DNA of 64,000 bases. Source: Adiantum capillus-veneris. Taxonomy: Eukaryota > Streptophyta > Polypodiopsida > Polypodiales > Pteridaceae. The notes beneath the pieces were generated by a model, which made no database searches, was not told where the DNA came from, and saw only the letters and a program-made list of their open reading frames with translations. Of the stretch, positions 62,076-64,000 are shown piece after piece; position 1 is the first letter of the stretch, and every line of letters begins with the position of its first letter. The position numbers were made by a program, and so were the translations under genes. The stretch covers positions 60,781,433-60,845,432 of the forward strand of contig CM043965.1 in the NCBI GenBank assembly GCA_014529385.2, read 5' to 3'.

Positions 62076-62545
62076 TGGAACGAGTTTGTCTCTTTAGACA
62101 ACTATTCCAGTGTTGGGTTAGGAGTTAGTTTTGGTTGAGATAGACAAACTTCGGACCACAGATCAGACAAAGACATTGATACTGGAATGGAACTGGAGTA
62201 GTGATTGAACTAGAAATGACATATAGAGTAGAGCTGATGCTCGAAGTGGATTATATTTAGATTAGTACAACTGGAATAGAGTACAGTGTGAGCCAAAGGA
62301 TTTCTCTAAGCTTATAGGCAAAAGAGTACAAGAGCACAATACATAATGTCAAAATTTTTCAAGACAACTCCAAGACATTCCCCAAAGCATTCCCCGTAAA
62401 ATGAAGTAATGGCCCATATTTCTAGGTGTCAAGCTAGGTCTCTGACTAACTGTCCACTGTGTACTTACTATAGTAATTGCCTCAATAATTACCAGTTCAA
62501 TATTTGTCAGTCAAAACCCCAGCCTAGGGACTGTTCCCATCTACA
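62076..62545 (-). repeat. OTA gypsy 5' LTR
   Basis: Direct-repeat partner of 55620-56094. The right end, TGTAGA on the minus strand, is clear; the left end at 62076 is set by where the similarity fades. Confidence 0.85.
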
Positions 62546-62701
62546 TAGTCTCCTCCTTCATTTGTGATGATTAGACAATAGGAAAAATAGCAATTTGCAG
62601 TGTTGGTGCATGGATTTTTGGCAATCTATATAGTCTATTGGTGAAGTGTTATTTTGCTGCTAGAGGCAACCAATTATGCACTAGTATATATGAAATTTAA
62701 A

Positions 62702-62704
<3 letters not shown>

Positions 62705-62733
<29 letters not shown>
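62705..62733. repeat. (TC)n microsatellite
   Basis: Pure CT/TC tract of ~29 bp between the gypsy element and the LINE. Confidence 0.96.
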
Positions 62734-62736
<3 letters not shown>

Positions 62737-62815
62737 TGGAAAATATTATTATATTCCAGTGTTAATTTACAATTTGTTTAATATGAGCATGCATCTCTGT
62801 TGGAAGTCCTTATCT

Positions 62816-64000
62816 CTAAGATTCATGACATCTTCAAGCTACACCTATCTTTGATATCTAGGGAGGGAATCTTGGTGCGTGATACACGCACATCGTCATA
62901 AAGACTTGCATTCCTCATATTCCAAATGTACCATACATGCCAAAGCCGAAAAGAGTACATGCAAAAAAGCAATGCCGATTCTTGGGTTTTGATGCATCCA
63001 AACATGCATGTCAGCTTTGTAAACTTGATTCTCCAAGCTTGATTCCACCAAAACTTGAACCCTTTCCACCATGTCCTTACTTGGCTACAATCCCAAAATA
63101 TGTGTGTCACTGTTTCATTTTTACGACATAAGCTACATGCTCCAGTTCCAGTTCCTTTTTGAACATAAGCATAGCTAATGGAATAGCACCCATCAATACC
63201 CTCCACATGAAGACATTGCGCTTGAATGGTGATTGAAGCCTCCGAAAGCTTGCACGTATTTTGACCCACCAATCATTAGTTTGCAACATAGACCATTTTT
63301 TATTGCACCTATCGGTTGCATCAACCTCAATGTAGAGAGTAGCAAAAAACTTTCCTGTTTTACATATCCACTAGCTTGTGTTTGTAGAGGGCAATTGCTA
63401 GTCTTTGTGTTTATCCTCTCCATTGCCCATACCTATATGAGCTAGGGGGTGAATCAGTGCACGTAAAATGATTCTAAGGTATCTTGAACCCATTTCCTAG
63501 TCTGGATTCCCTTCTTGCTACAGGAAACGATTTGTGAAGGTGATTATAGTCCATTATCTGATTGATTTTTACTATGCCCTATCTATGCATAGAGAGGGCT
63601 TTTTTCTCAATCAGCACAGTAGAGGCACTACATGTGAGGTCTGAAATACATAGGCTATAGCTCCAAAAGACATTTTTGGCTCCTACAAAATTCCTTATGT
63701 ATCTCTGTTGTCCATTCCATTGTAGTTTCAAAGTAATTATTTTCCATGATTTAATCAATATTTGTGACACACTAAACCCGATTCTAATAGGTGCTACAGT
63801 GACGAGCTTATACCATGATGTAAGATTCCAAGTGCCATGATAGTATACCACAGAGCAATTGATCAGGTTCCATAAACATATAGACCAATATGTATCTCTA
63901 TGTACCAAATGTTGCATGAGAGGCCCCCTCCTAGCATGTGCATATCTATAAGATTCAGTATACCCAATCCTCCTTGCTTCATAGGCATGGTAATGTAGTC
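62816..64000 (-). pseudogene. LINE ORF2 carboxy-terminal end with zinc-binding RT tail
   Basis: At the right edge the minus strand reads PMKQGGLGILNL, the conserved late RT block of plant LINEs (P-x-x-GGLG-x-x-x-L). 63579-63917 continues it. 63107-63289 and 62823-63272 give WVKIRASFRRLQSPFKRNVFMWRVL and then CSLCRKNETVTHIFWDCSQVRTWW, the zf-RVT domain at the end of LINE ORF2. Frames change between pieces, so it is dead. The remainder of ORF2 lies beyond the window. Confidence 0.85.

Larger units (their letters stand above)
55620..62545 (-). mobile_element. OTA-clade Ty3/gypsy element, near-complete, decayed
   Basis: It has LTRs of about 470 bp at 62076-62545 (5', minus strand) and 55620-56094 (3'). 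Minus-strand LTRs start TGTAGA. Flanks TAGCC (55615-55619) and TAGTC (62546-62550) look like a target duplication with one mismatch. Gag, protease, RT, RNase H and integrase remnants follow in order on the minus strand. The integrase and RT blocks match the second gypsy segment of the 8.1-kb array units, so this is a relative of that source. LTR divergence is visible by eye. Confidence 0.88.

Overview
This window is repeat-dominated nuclear DNA from a plant. The evidence is several families of plant-type Ty3/gypsy retrotransposons (chromoviruses and the Ogre/Tat/Athila, or OTA, clade), a small Ty1/copia element with plant-type primer sites, a plant-type LINE tail and long microsatellites. I see no intact host gene, rRNA, tRNA or CRISPR array. 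The species cannot be named from this sequence.

Layout. (1) 1-32863 is an array of one composite 8.1-kb unit. Its left end (1-3596) is an inverted copy of 5965-9559. It is followed by plus-strand unit 1 (3598-11707), unit 2 (11708-19820), unit 3 (19821-26336, truncated), a partial unit 3b (26343-30017) and a truncated unit 4 (30018-32863). Each full unit holds, in order: an unrecognised 1.2-kb stretch; the 5' half of a chromovirus (PBS, gag, protease, RT) that stops inside RT; the first ~575 bp of an OTA-type LTR; a decayed RT-RNase H-integrase segment of a second OTA gypsy family; and another ~1 kb unrecognised stretch. Units are almost identical and share the same stop codons, so the unit was already dead when it was copied, or else the copies are an assembly product. 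(2) 32873-36902 is the 5' part of an OTA element with the same LTR: partial 5' LTR, tRNA-Asp-type PBS, a long leader with palindromes, a 305-codon ORF and the start of gag. (3) 36903-42705 is mostly non-coding, with a minisatellite and large microsatellites. (4) 42706-46595 is a complete non-autonomous Ty1/copia element with LTRs, PBS, polypurine tract and a perfect 5-bp target duplication. (5) 46601-49562 is unassigned sequence with palindromes. (6) 49563-53078 is the pol region of a second chromovirus, with chromodomain-like tail and 3' LTR, flanked by a 113-bp inverted repeat. (7) 54578-55060 is a 239-bp tandem duplication. (8) 55620-62545 is a near-complete minus-strand OTA gypsy element with two LTRs and a near-perfect target duplication. 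It is the same family as the second gypsy segment of the array. (9) 62816-64000 is the C-terminal end of a LINE ORF2 on the minus strand.

Nothing here forms a working pathway: every element carries stops, frameshifts or deletions. The most noteworthy points are the composite array with its fold-back and filler joints (real amplification or assembly artefact is open), the 20-bp perfect palindromes that share a common design in two separate leaders, and the inverted LTR piece in front of the chromovirus pol.
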